Origin: Natronococcus sp. A-GB1
GTDB taxonomy: Archaea > Halobacteriota > Halobacteria > Halobacteriales > Natrialbaceae
Direction of reading: 5' to 3'
Assembly (NCBI RefSeq): GCF_029688845.1
Contig: NZ_JARUKW010000010.1
Span: 115,035-179,034 of the forward strand
DNA length: 64,000 bases
Below are positions 45,113-53,040 of the stretch, piece after piece; the first letter of the stretch is position 1, and every line of letters starts with the position of its first letter. Below the pieces are notes generated by a model. It did not search any database. It saw nothing but the letters and a program-made list of their open reading frames with translations, and was not told where the DNA came from. Position numbers and translations under genes: made by a program.

Positions 45113-46108
45113 ATGAGTTCAGGAACTGAGAACGCGGACGGGACGGACGACTCGAGTACAGACTCCGGTAGCCACTGTTCGACGCCGGATTCGGACGGCG
45201 AGGTGGCCGAGGAGATCGCGATCGTCTCTTTCGAGCGCAAGATGGAGACCGCCGAGAAGATCCGGGCTGAACTCGAGGAGCGCTACGAGTCGATCGAGAT
45301 CCTCGAGTACCACGGCGACGTCTTCGCCGACCACTGGGGCGAGTATGACTGCTTTATCGGCCTCATGGCCTCGGGAATCGCGATGCGCAAGACCGCGGGT
45401 CTGCTCGACGACAAGTGGGACGACCCCGCGATCTGCGTCGTCGACGAGGAACTGACGTGGGCCATCCCGATCACAGGCGGTCACCACGGTGCCAACCAGG
45501 TCGCCCAGGACCTGGCGACGCTGGGCGCCGTGCCCGCGATGACCACCGCCAGCGAGGCGGCGGGCAAGCAGGGCGTCGAGTCGAAGGCCAAGGCGATGGA
45601 CGCCCACGTCGTCAACGGCGACTCGACGGTCAAGACGAACCTCGCCGTGCTCGACGACGAGCTCGGTCCCGTCGAACGGCTCGAGGGTCCCCGAGCCGTC
45701 CTCGTCGGCGACGACGTCACCGTCCTCAAGCGCAACAAACGGGGCGGAATCGTCCTCGGCACGGGCAGCGTCTCCGGCGCCAGCAAGGACGCGTTTCTCG
45801 CCGCCTGGGAGGAGGCCCTCGAGCGGACCGACCACGAGATGTCGGACGTCGAGTTCGTCGCCACCGCGACCCGGAAGGCCGAGGAGGAGGGGCTGCTCGA
45901 GGCGGCCCGAGAGCTCGATCTGGGTGTTGTGGTCTTCGACAAGGAAACGCTGCTCGAACACGAGGGGCCGACACCCTCGAAGTCCAAGGAGCTGATCGGC
46001 TGGCCGGGCGTCTCCGAGGCAAGTGCGATCGCGGGCGGTGCCGAGCAGGAACTGGTGCTCGAGAAGCGGGGGTACGAAAACGAGGTCACGGTGGCGATCG
46101 GTCGATGA
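45113..46108 (+). CDS. cbiG: Cobalt-precorrin-5A hydrolase CbiG
   Basis: 331 residues. After an acidic leader comes EEIAIVSFERKMETAEKIRAEL, then the CbiG N-terminal domain FIGLMASGIAMRKTAGLLDDKWDDPAICVVDEELTWAIPITGGHHGANQVAQDLATLGAVPAMTTASEAAGKQ, followed by the central region and the C-terminal CbiG domain VLGTGSVSGASKDAFLAAWEEAL...ATRKAEEEGLLEAARELDL and SEASAIAGGAEQELVLEKRGY. CbiG opens the lactone ring and releases the two-carbon fragment as acetaldehyde, the hallmark step of the anaerobic pathway. The end overlaps cbiH by four bases (ATGA). The 222-base gap before it is the only large one within this operon. Confidence 0.92.
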   Translation: MSSGTENADGTDDSSTDSGSHCSTPDSDGEVAEEIAIVSFERKMETAEKIRAELEERYESIEILEYHGDVFADHWGEYDCFIGLMASGIAMRKTAGLLDDKWDDPAICVVDEELTWAIPITGGHHGANQVAQDLATLGAVPAMTTASEAAGKQGVESKAKAMDAHVVNGDSTVKTNLAVLDDELGPVERLEGPRAVLVGDDVTVLKRNKRGGIVLGTGSVSGASKDAFLAAWEEALERTDHEMSDVEFVATATRKAEEEGLLEAARELDLGVVVFDKETLLEHEGPTPSKSKELIGWPGVSEASAIAGGAEQELVLEKRGYENEVTVAIGR

Positions 46109-46983
46109 GCTCGGAGAGCGATTCGGCGGCGACAGAAACCACCGGAACCCCCGAGGACCACGGGACGCTTTCCGTGGTCGGCATCGGTCCCGGGCTGCCC
46201 GAGCACATGACGGTGAAGGCCAAGCGAGTGATCGAGACCGCGGACGTCGTCATCGCCTCGAGTCTCTACCAGGAGTTTCTACGCGACGACGGGACCATCC
46301 CCTCTACAGAACGGACGAACGAGGACGGCATCGCGACCCGAGAGGACGGCTTTGAACAGGAGATCGTCCGTTCGACGATGGGCCGCCAGATCGAACTCGC
46401 CCGCGCGGCGTTCGACTACGTCCGTGAGGGGAAAGACGTCGCCCACGTCTCGGGGGGCGATCCCTCCGTCTACGGCAAGTCGGACCTGATCTTCAAGATG
46501 GCCGACGAGGAGGATGCGACGGACGTTCCGATCGAGATCGTCCCCGGGATGACAGCGGCGCTCGGCGGCGCGGCCAACGTCGGCGCGCCGCTGTGTAACG
46601 ACTTCTGTACCGTCTCGCTGTCGGACAAGTGGCGCGGCTGGGAAGAGATCGAGGAGAAGCTGCGCGCGGCGGCGATCTCCGATTTCGTGATCGTGCTGTA
46701 CAACTGCTGGCGAAACTACGAGAAGGCAGTTGAGATCGTTCGCGAGGAGCGGACCGACGACGCCCGCGTCGCGATCGTCAACGACGCGGGTCGGGCCGAC
46801 GCCGGCCGCAACGGCGAGAGCGAGTTCATCACGACGCTGGGCGAGGCCGCCGACCACGACGACAAGGTGTCGGGGATGGGAACCTCGCTGATCGTCGGCA
46901 CCCACGAGACCGAGACCTGGAGCAACGACGACCGAACGTACCTCGTCACGCCCCGCGGCGGGCGCGACGTCGAGGACTTCTGA
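46105..46983 (+). CDS. cbiH: Cobalt-factor III C17-methyltransferase CbiH (first copy)
   Basis: 292 residues from the ATG overlapping the cbiG stop. After about 20 polar residues the methyltransferase starts LSVVGIGPGLPEHMTVKAKRVIETADVVIASSLYQEFL. Further landmarks: DVAHVSGGDPSVYGKSDLIFKM, IEIVPGMTAALGGAANVGAPLCNDFCTVSLSDKWRGWEEIEEKLRAAAISDFVIVLYNCW, and TSLIVGTHETETW. The order matches CbiH/CobJ, which methylates C17 and contracts the ring. Two cbiH-like genes in tandem occur in other haloarchaea too; whether they are redundant or act on different intermediates is not known. Confidence 0.88.
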   Translation: MSSESDSAATETTGTPEDHGTLSVVGIGPGLPEHMTVKAKRVIETADVVIASSLYQEFLRDDGTIPSTERTNEDGIATREDGFEQEIVRSTMGRQIELARAAFDYVREGKDVAHVSGGDPSVYGKSDLIFKMADEEDATDVPIEIVPGMTAALGGAANVGAPLCNDFCTVSLSDKWRGWEEIEEKLRAAAISDFVIVLYNCWRNYEKAVEIVREERTDDARVAIVNDAGRADAGRNGESEFITTLGEAADHDDKVSGMGTSLIVGTHETETWSNDDRTYLVTPRGGRDVEDF

Positions 46984-46984
46984 T

Positions 46985-47974
46985 ATGAGCACGGACACCA
47001 ACGCGGAGACGGGCGACGAATCGACATCGAACTGTGGCGCCTCGAACGAGACGAACAGGACAACGGCGGAGTCATCCTCAAGCACGTGTGGAGCCTCGAG
47101 CACCGACGACTCGAGTTCGAACTGCGGCGCCTCGAGTTCCGCTTCGAGCGACGACTCCCACGAACAGGAGGTCGGGTCCACGGTCGAGGACTTCGACGCC
47201 GATCCAGGCCAGCTAACCGCAGTCGGACTCGGTCCCGGCCACGCCGAGGGGATGACCGAACGCGCCAAGACGGCGCTGCTCGAGGCCGACCACATCGTCG
47301 GCTACACGACCTACATCGAGCTCATTCCGGACGAAATCACCGAGGCGGCCGACGAGATCTACGACACGCCGATGTGTGGCGAGGTGTCGCGCACGGAGGA
47401 GTCGATCGACCGTACCCTCGCTGGAAACGACGTCGCCATCGTCGGCAGCGGCGATCCGAACGTCTACGCGCTTGCCGGGCTGGCCCTGGAGATCCTCGAG
47501 TCTAAGGGTGCAACGGCGTCGATGGTCGAGTTCGATGTCGTCCCGGGCGTCCCGGCCGCTCAGTCCTGTGCGGCCCGGCTGGGCGCGCCGCTGGTCAACG
47601 ACACCGTCTCGGTCTCGCTGTCGGATCACCTCGTGCCGATGCCCGAGATCGAGTCCCGGCTGCACTCGGTGGCGAGCGAGAACTTCACGATCACGATCTA
47701 CAACCCCTGGAGCCGCAAGCGCCGAGAGAACTTCCGGAAATGCTGTGAGATCCTGCTGACCCACCGCGATCCCGATACGCCCGTCGGGATCGTCCACGGC
47801 GCTGGCCGCGAGGACGAACAGGTGATGATCACCGAACTCGGCGAACTCGAGGACCTCGGCGAGAGCGAGATTATCGACATGACGACGACGATCCTCGTCG
47901 GCACCGAGGACACCTACGTCTGGGACGACCGGATGGTGACGCCGCGGGGCTACGAGACGAAGTACGACTACTAA
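46985..47974 (+). CDS. cbiH: Cobalt-factor III C17-methyltransferase CbiH (second copy) with CGAS-repeat N-terminus
   Basis: 329 residues. The first about 75 residues form a Ser/Thr/Asp-rich linker with three Cys-Gly-Ala-Ser units (SNCGASNE, STCGASST, SNCGASSS), followed by acidic residues. The methyltransferase core begins LTAVGLGPGHAEGMTERAKTALLEADHIVGYTTYIELI and contains VAIVGSGDPNVYALAGLALEIL, FDVVPGVPAAQSCAARLGAPLVNDTVSVSLSDHLVPMPEIESRL, ITIYNPWSRKRRENFRKCCEILL and TTTILVGTEDTYVW. It fits CbiH better than other Cbi methyltransferases because of the NPxS/RKRREN region. The start is one base after the cbiH stop. The Cys units could bind metal or a cluster, possibly with the ferredoxin encoded next. 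Confidence 0.85.
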   Translation: MSTDTNAETGDESTSNCGASNETNRTTAESSSSTCGASSTDDSSSNCGASSSASSDDSHEQEVGSTVEDFDADPGQLTAVGLGPGHAEGMTERAKTALLEADHIVGYTTYIELIPDEITEAADEIYDTPMCGEVSRTEESIDRTLAGNDVAIVGSGDPNVYALAGLALEILESKGATASMVEFDVVPGVPAAQSCAARLGAPLVNDTVSVSLSDHLVPMPEIESRLHSVASENFTITIYNPWSRKRRENFRKCCEILLTHRDPDTPVGIVHGAGREDEQVMITELGELEDLGESEIIDMTTTILVGTEDTYVWDDRMVTPRGYETKYDY

Positions 47975-47989
47975 CGACGAGACAAACCA

Positions 47990-48256
47990 ATGCCACGCTA
48001 CGAACTCACCATCGAGAAGGACGCCTGCGACGGCATCTTCGCCTGCCTGACGCGCGACCCACGCTTCGTCGAGGGCGAGGACGGCCTCGCGACGATCGAT
48101 CCCGACGCGGATCCGATCTACGACTGCGAGGGCGACGTGACCGACACCGCTGACCGGGTCGTCGCGACGTTCGACGACGACCGCCTCGACGAGGCGAAAC
48201 AGGCTGCTGCGGCCTGCCCGACCGACGCCATCGTCGTCGAGGAGGTGGATAGATGA
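47990..48256 (+). CDS. Small ferredoxin-like protein of the cobalamin operon
   Basis: 88 residues. Cys13, Cys19 and Cys76 (CDGIFAC and AACPTDAI) reproduce the spacing of [3Fe-4S]-type small ferredoxins, where the second cluster ligand is lost and the first site is C-x5-C; an additional Cys46 is not in the usual place. The N-terminal strand YELTIEKDACDGIFAC and the C-terminal CP-D-I-V-V strand are typical. Small ferredoxins in cobalamin loci are thought to support reductive or ring-contraction steps; here the neighbours are two CbiH proteins. The end overlaps the next gene's ATG by four bases. Confidence 0.8.
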   Translation: MPRYELTIEKDACDGIFACLTRDPRFVEGEDGLATIDPDADPIYDCEGDVTDTADRVVATFDDDRLDEAKQAAAACPTDAIVVEEVDR

Positions 48257-48990
48257 GCGAGTCGGTCGAGCGGGAGGACGACCCCCTCGAAATCGAGGTT
48301 CCCGCGGATCCGCTGGCGGGCCATCCCGCGAGCGCGTACTTCTGGGGCCATGTCGCCGGGAGCGGGGCGGTTTCAGACAGCAACATCGAGGTCACCACCA
48401 ACGACGAGCGCTCCGCACGGGTGCTCGCAGCCGTCGCCGGCGGCGACCTCGAGCACGAGACAACGAGCCGCGAGTACGCCCACGACGCGGCGATCACCCG
48501 AACCGAGGACGAGTACACGCTCTCGATCGAGGACGACGAGGAAGAGAACGGCGAGGGCCAGGAGGACGGTACCAGGGGATTGCTCGGCCGCAGCAACGTG
48601 CTCGGCCTTCCCGTCGGCGGCCGCGGGAACTACCGGTTCAGCGCCTTCTCGAGCCACGACCGCGAGCTGCTTCGAGGACTGCTCGAGGGCTGCGGGACGA
48701 TCTGTTTCAAGTCGAAGAGCGGCACCGTCGGGATCTCGTTCGTCCACAACGACCGGGACCTGCTCGAGTTGACCCGGGAGCTGATCACGGGGTGTCCGAT
48801 CGAGGCGTCCGTCGACGACCTCTCGGAGACCTCCTCGGGCGGCTACTGGTTCGGAATCGACGACGCCGACGCGCCCGCGTTCGGAACGTGGCTCTACGAG
48901 GACTGCGAGGAGACCGGACTCTACGCGCCGAGTCGTCGCCGCAAGCTCGAGCGGAGCCTCGAGCAGGCCGAGGCGTACGACGAGCCGTAA
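48253..48990 (+). CDS. Cobalamin-operon protein with two LAGLIDADG-like motifs
   Basis: 245 residues, not a methyltransferase. Two similar helix motifs appear: YFWGHVAGSGAVS at 29-41 and ELLRGLLEGCGTIC at 138-151. Each has the form of the LAGLIDADG helix with a G-x-G turn, but the catalytic Asp/Glu is replaced by Ser or Cys-Gly. After each come beta strands (SNIEVTTNDERSARVL, GTVGISFVHNDRDLLELTREL), as expected for the LAGLIDADG fold. The end TGLYAPSRRRKLERSL, with LYED before it, resembles the last helix region of such proteins. The residues between 90 and 110 form an acidic insert. I read it as a domesticated, non-cutting LAGLIDADG-fold protein. This is inference, as I did not run a structure prediction. 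Start overlaps the ferredoxin stop (ATGA). Confidence 0.55.
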   Translation: MSESVEREDDPLEIEVPADPLAGHPASAYFWGHVAGSGAVSDSNIEVTTNDERSARVLAAVAGGDLEHETTSREYAHDAAITRTEDEYTLSIEDDEEENGEGQEDGTRGLLGRSNVLGLPVGGRGNYRFSAFSSHDRELLRGLLEGCGTICFKSKSGTVGISFVHNDRDLLELTRELITGCPIEASVDDLSETSSGGYWFGIDDADAPAFGTWLYEDCEETGLYAPSRRRKLERSLEQAEAYDEP

Positions 48991-49049
48991 CCAAGGCGAC
49001 CGAATCCGATCATGACTATCACCGACGAAAGACCACCCACGAGACCAAG

Positions 49050-50276
49050 ATGAGTACGCCAGACGACACCGCACCCACGGCGGCGTTCGACGACGAGGCG
49101 GTTTTGCTGGTCGGTCACGGCTCCCGCCGGGAGAAGTCGAACCAGCAAGTACGGGAGCTGGCCGCCGACCTCGAGTCGCAGCTCGGGATCCCAGTTGACG
49201 CCGCGTTCCTCGAGCTCGCGGCGCCGGCGATCGACGAGGCGTTCGCGGAACTCGCGACGCTCGTGTCCCGGGTGACGGTCGTCCACTGCTCGCTGTTCGC
49301 GGCGAGTCACGTCAAAAACGACGTGCCGCTGGCGATCGAGCGGGCGCGAGCGGCACACGACCTCGAGATCGACAACGGGGCACACCTGGGCATCCACCCG
49401 GCGATACTCGACCTATTGGACGACCGGGCTCGCGCGGCCGAGGCCGAGCTGGGCGTCGACCGGACGACGGACGACATCGCCGTCGTCCTCTGCGGGCGGG
49501 GCTCGAGCGATCCCGACGCGAACGGCGACGTCCACAAACTCGCCCGACTGCTGTACGAGGGGCGGGCGTTCGACCGCGCCGAAGCGACGTTCGTCGGCGT
49601 CACCGAACCCACGCTCGAGGACACCCTCCACGGGCTCTCGAAGCACCGCCCCGACGCCGCGGTCGTCCTGCCGTACATGCTCGGCGACGGCGTCCTCACG
49701 CAGCGCGTCCGGGACTGGACGAGCGAGTTCGACGACCAGTACCCGTACGTCGACGCGCTCGCTGGCGATCCCCTCGGGACGGACTCCCGGCTGCTCGACG
49801 TCCTCACAGATCGCTGGCAGGAGGCCAGGACGGAGAGCGTCGAGATGTCCTGTGATACGTGCAAGTACAAGGTCGATCTCGAGGGGTACGAGGAGGACGT
49901 CGGCGGCGCGCGGGCCATGCTGCGCGCGCTGGCCCACCAGGAGGCACACGCCGATCGGGACGACGTCGACGACGAGCCCCACAGCCACGACGCGCCGGAA
50001 AAACACGTCGCGGTCTGCACGAACCGGACCTGTGCCGACATGGGGTCGTCCGCGGTGCTCGAACGCATCCGTCAGGAGGCTCGCGACGCCGAGCACTGTG
50101 ACGTCCGCATCACCCGGTCGTCGTGTCTGGGTCGCTGCGGCGACGGGCCGATGGTCGCGGTCTACCCCGACGGGATCTGGTACGGCGACGTCGCGGCCGA
50201 AGACGCCGATCGGATCGTGTCCGACCACCTGGAACGAGGGCGTCTCGTCAGCGATCTCGTCGATCAGACCCTGTAG
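49050..50276 (+). CDS. cbiX: Sirohydrochlorin cobaltochelatase CbiX fused to a [2Fe-2S] ferredoxin domain
   Basis: 408 residues from the ATG at 49050. Residues about 15-260 contain two CbiX halves: VLLVGHGSRREKSNQQVRELAADL and HCSLFAASHVKND in the first, VVLCGRGSSDPDANGDVHKLARLLYEGR and VLPYMLGDGVLTQRVRDW in the second, consistent with a long-form CbiX. The His residues in the first half are the expected metal ligands. After a CDTCKYKVDL segment comes a C-terminal thioredoxin-like [2Fe-2S] domain (about 320-405) with VCTNRTCADMGS and SSCLGRCGDGPMVAVYPDGIWYG. The chelatase inserts Co2+ into sirohydrochlorin early in the anaerobic route. The ferredoxin may deliver electrons. A 59-base gap separates it from the previous gene, so it may have its own promoter. 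Confidence 0.9.
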   Translation: MSTPDDTAPTAAFDDEAVLLVGHGSRREKSNQQVRELAADLESQLGIPVDAAFLELAAPAIDEAFAELATLVSRVTVVHCSLFAASHVKNDVPLAIERARAAHDLEIDNGAHLGIHPAILDLLDDRARAAEAELGVDRTTDDIAVVLCGRGSSDPDANGDVHKLARLLYEGRAFDRAEATFVGVTEPTLEDTLHGLSKHRPDAAVVLPYMLGDGVLTQRVRDWTSEFDDQYPYVDALAGDPLGTDSRLLDVLTDRWQEARTESVEMSCDTCKYKVDLEGYEEDVGGARAMLRALAHQEAHADRDDVDDEPHSHDAPEKHVAVCTNRTCADMGSSAVLERIRQEARDAEHCDVRITRSSCLGRCGDGPMVAVYPDGIWYGDVAAEDADRIVSDHLERGRLVSDLVDQTL

Positions 50277-50345
50277 AACACCTCTCGAACTCGGTACTGA
50301 ATCACACTCGAACGAAACCGCCGAACCACCACACACCCACTACAT

Positions 50346-50717
50346 ATGAGCTGCTACGAAATCGAAGCGCTTCGACTCGGATTGATGACCGTCCTCGGCG
50401 TCGAGGACCAGCACGCCCGCGAGCACGCGGAGAAGGAACTCGAGGGCCACCTCGAGGGGCCTATCGAGGGACTCGCCGAAGCAGAGAGCCTCGCGGAGAT
50501 CGAACGCCACCTCGACGCCGCGCTCGTCGACCTCGAGGAGACCGTCGCGTCGATGGACGTCGACGACCCGGAGTACGATTACACCCGAGGTCGGCTGCTG
50601 GCCGTTCGCGACGCCGAGCGTGCCGTTCGTCGGCTCCGAGTTCAGGGCGAGAGCCTCGTCGACGGTCTCGGCGACGCACACGATTTGCTCCACGAGACCT
50701 TCCCGACCGAGGGCTGA
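50346..50717 (+). CDS. DUF3209 family protein
   Basis: 123 residues, mostly helical. The start MSCYEIEALRLGLMTVLGVEDQHAREHAEKELEGHLEGPIEGLAEA is characteristic of DUF3209, a small family found almost only next to cbiX in haloarchaea. It is followed by ERHLDAALVDLEETVASMDVDDPEYDYTRGRLLAVRDAERAVRRLRVQGES and a short acidic tail. A single Cys is at position 3. The protein may form a helical bundle and help CbiX or metal delivery; this is inference from conserved neighbourhood only. It follows cbiX by 69 bases on the same strand. Confidence 0.8.
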   Translation: MSCYEIEALRLGLMTVLGVEDQHAREHAEKELEGHLEGPIEGLAEAESLAEIERHLDAALVDLEETVASMDVDDPEYDYTRGRLLAVRDAERAVRRLRVQGESLVDGLGDAHDLLHETFPTEG

Positions 50718-51201
50718 ACGAGCCCCGCCAAACGAACTGGTCCGGGCACGCTCCGCTCGGGAGCCGACGACTGTAGACGCGCTCGAGCGGGGAACTCAGG
50801 TATTTTCGGTCGCTCCTTTCGCCGCGAGCGCAGCCGCTAAACAGCGTCGGCGAACGTGGTGTCGTTACTATCGACGGTGGTCCTGTCGTCGTCTCGAGTC
50901 GCTATGTGTCTCTCGGGTACGAATCTTAGAAAACTATCTTTGCTAAGATCCTTATCTAAGGCCCATCCTTGAGCAGATCCATCGGGTAGGCAGCTACAAA
51001 GTGGACCCCTTAGAACCGGTACGGTACAGCAGCGTGTTCGTGGGATCGAGGAGACAGGTTCCGAGTTGCCAAGAGATCATCGGACTACAGGGTCTGCGGT
51101 GCAGTCGCTGGGGAAGCGAGTTACTCATCCATCCAAAAGGAAGGAGATACTGCAGTTCGGGGATACCGTCAGCGACCGCTGCTGGCGTCGCCATCGAGAC
51201 G
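50718..51201. other. Intergenic region between DUF3209 and thiC, with hairpins but no gene
   Basis: About 480 bases. It holds two adjoining hairpins (50923-50961, described separately) that could end the cobalamin transcript. The stretch 50990-51200 is coherent but gives no convincing protein on either strand and does not match any RNA gene I know. It adjoins the 3' end of thiC. Confidence 0.4.
50923..50961. repeat. Two adjacent inverted repeats, possible terminator
   Basis: ATCTTAG at 50923-50929 is complementary to CTAAGAT at 50943-50949, with a 13-base loop. It is immediately followed by CCTTA TC TAAGG at 50950-50961. Both hairpins lie 200 bases after the DUF3209 stop. They may mark transcript end, a repeat element or an old insertion edge; sequence alone cannot tell. 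Confidence 0.4.
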
Positions 51202-52650
51202 CTAATCGTCCGCGTGAGACTCCTCTGGTGTGAAGGTCACCCCGTCGATTTCGATCTCGTCCGGGAGACGACTGGTATCGTGGACCCCGACTGGGGGGAG
51301 GTTCACGTCCGCCGCGGGAGACGAATCGAGATCGGTTTCGTCGCTGATCGTGGTCATCTCACCGTCGGTGGTTCGCGCATCCTGGTCGATTCGCATCGAG
51401 CAGAACTCGACGCCACACATCGAGCAAAACCGAGCGTCTTTGTAGTTGTCTCCCGGGAGCGTCTGATCGTGGGCGTTCTGCGCGCGTTCGGGATCGAGAG
51501 CGAGATCGAACTGTCGCTGCCAGTCGAACTCGTAGCGCGCTTCCGAGAGTGCGTCGTCCCAATCGCGTGCTCCGGGGTGATCGTTTGCAACGTCCGCAGC
51601 GTGGGCGGCAATTCGATACGCTGCGAGTCCGTCCCGAACGTCCGCTTTATCCGGGAGGCCCAGGTGTTCTTTCGGTGTGACGTAGCACAACATCGCAGCC
51701 CCGGCTCGAGCGGCTTCGGTCGCGCCGATTGCACTTGTGATGTGATCGTATCCCGGTGCGACGTCAGTGACCAGCGGACCGAGGACGTAGAACGGAGCCC
51801 CGTCACAGACCTCCTGCTGTCGTTCGACGTTGTCTACGATCTGATCCAGTGGAACGTGATCCGGTCCTTCAACCATCACCTGCACGCCGTGGTCCCGTGC
51901 CGTCCGTGTGAGTTCGCCGAGCGTTTCGAGTTCGGCGAACTGAGCTTCATCGCTCGCGTCCGCTAGACAGCCCGGCCGAAGGCCATCACCCAGCGAAAAC
52001 GTCACGTCGTGCTCTGCGAAGATACTGCAGATTTCCTCGAACTCGGTGTAGAGGGGGTTCTGCATCCCGTTCTCTTCGATCCACTGGGCCAGAATAGAGC
52101 CACCTCTGGAAACGATACCGGTCTTGCGGTTATCCGTCAGCGGCAGATGCTCCATCAACACGCCCGCGTGGATCGTCATGTAATCGACCCCCTGCGTTGC
52201 TTGTTTCTCGATAATCTCGAGTAACAGCTCGCGGGTGATGTCCGCGGGATTCTTCGCGCGCTTGACTGCCTCGTAGATTGGAACCGTCCCGACTGGAACG
52301 GGTGAGTGTTCGATATTTGCCGTTCGAATTCGATCGAGGTTGTCACCCGTAGAAAGATCCATGACGGTGTCCGCTCCGTAGTGAACGGCTGTATGGAGCT
52401 TCTGCAGTTCCCCCTCGATACCACTGGTCGTGTCGCTATTGCCGATGTTCGCGTTGACTTTCGTCGAGAACTCTCGCCCGATAATCATCGGATCGAGGGA
52501 GTCGTGGCCGTGATTTGCCGGGATGACCGCCTGGCCGGTGGCAACCTGTTTTCTCACCGTCTCTGGCCTGCGGTTTTCTCGTTCAGCGACTCGTTCCATA
52601 GCGGCGGTAATCTCTCCTGCACGGGCCCGCTGCAGTTGTGTCTCTGGCAT
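51202..52650 (-). CDS. thiC: Phosphomethylpyrimidine synthase ThiC
   Basis: 482 residues with the full ThiC pattern: [159 protein letters not shown]. The radical-SAM cluster motif [13 protein letters not shown] (C-x2-C-x4-C) is near the C-terminus. The enzyme converts AIR to HMP phosphate for thiamine. It ends with a 50-residue acidic tail. It is divergent from thiR with about 390 bases between them; no riboswitch-like structure was seen before the start, and the TATA box is close to the ATG, suggesting a leaderless transcript under ThiR control. Confidence 0.94.
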   Translation of the reverse strand: MPETQLQRARAGEITAAMERVAERENRRPETVRKQVATGQAVIPANHGHDSLDPMIIGREFSTKVNANIGNSDTTSGIEGELQKLHTAVHYGADTVMDLSTGDNLDRIRTANIEHSPVPVGTVPIYEAVKRAKNPADITRELLLEIIEKQATQGVDYMTIHAGVLMEHLPLTDNRKTGIVSRGGSILAQWIEENGMQNPLYTEFEEICSIFAEHDVTFSLGDGLRPGCLADASDEAQFAELETLGELTRTARDHGVQVMVEGPDHVPLDQIVDNVERQQEVCDGAPFYVLGPLVTDVAPGYDHITSAIGATEAARAGAAMLCYVTPKEHLGLPDKADVRDGLAAYRIAAHAADVANDHPGARDWDDALSEARYEFDWQRQFDLALDPERAQNAHDQTLPGDNYKDARFCSMCGVEFCSMRIDQDARTTDGEMTTISDETDLDSSPAADVNLPPVGVHDTSRLPDEIEIDGVTFTPEESHADD

Positions 52651-52655
52651 CGATT

Positions 52656-52684
52656 ACCTAGTTATATCATCCATTAATATAGGT
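52656..52684 (-). promoter_or_regulatory. TATA-like box and inverted repeat upstream of thiC (candidate ThiR operator)
   Basis: On the minus strand, TATATTAATGG is centred about 27 bases before the thiC start, a good TATA position. ACCTA (52656-52660) and TAGGT (52680-52684) form an inverted repeat around it, with inner AT symmetry (TTATAT...AATAT). An operator overlapping the TATA box would fit repression by the nearby thiR product. The operator is a guess from symmetry and context. Confidence 0.4.
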
Positions 52685-53040
52685 TGCGGAGCGATAGGTA
52701 TGCTGACGATGAATTGATGGGCTATTGTGCTGTAGAACGCATAGTTGGAAGGATGAGCGGATGGGCCGACCGAACAGGATCTCGAGTAGAGCTCCGGGAT
52801 ATGTAGTGACTGGTACCCATCTGGATTCACGTGAATCCCTGTACTTCTGGTACAGCTCGAGACTCGAGTGCTGCTTCGAACAGGTCGTTCTCGCCGGAGA
52901 ACCGGGAACACGATTTTCCGGTTGCTGTTTCGTCCGTGTACGTCGGCGTGTCTGCGGTCCTCGAGATCAGTAGCCGCCAGCTCATCGTCATCACCCCCAA
53001 TCCGGCTGAGGCTTATGGTCGACCGCTGGGAAGGAAGTCT
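52685..53040. other. thiC-thiR intergenic region, no gene seen
   Basis: The remaining 350 bases between the divergent genes contain only short, non-acidic open frames. TTATGG at about 53012 lies 27 bases before the thiR ATG and may be its TATA box. No riboswitch-like structure was recognised. Confidence 0.4.

Noticed and set aside
44883..45116. Small plus-strand frame in the gap between cbiF and cbiG
   Set aside because: It simply translates the inverted-repeat element; the peptide is Arg/Ser/Gly-rich and its frame is determined by the repeat.
51001..51966. Plus-strand frame of 321 codons at the 3' end of thiC
   Set aside because: Two thirds is the antisense of thiC, and the first 200 bases give no recognisable protein or RNA.
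52651..52720. TPP riboswitch ahead of thiC
   Set aside because: The TATA-like box is about 27 bases before the ATG, so there is no leader for a riboswitch, and the CUGAGA core sequence is not present; ThiR control explains regulation better.
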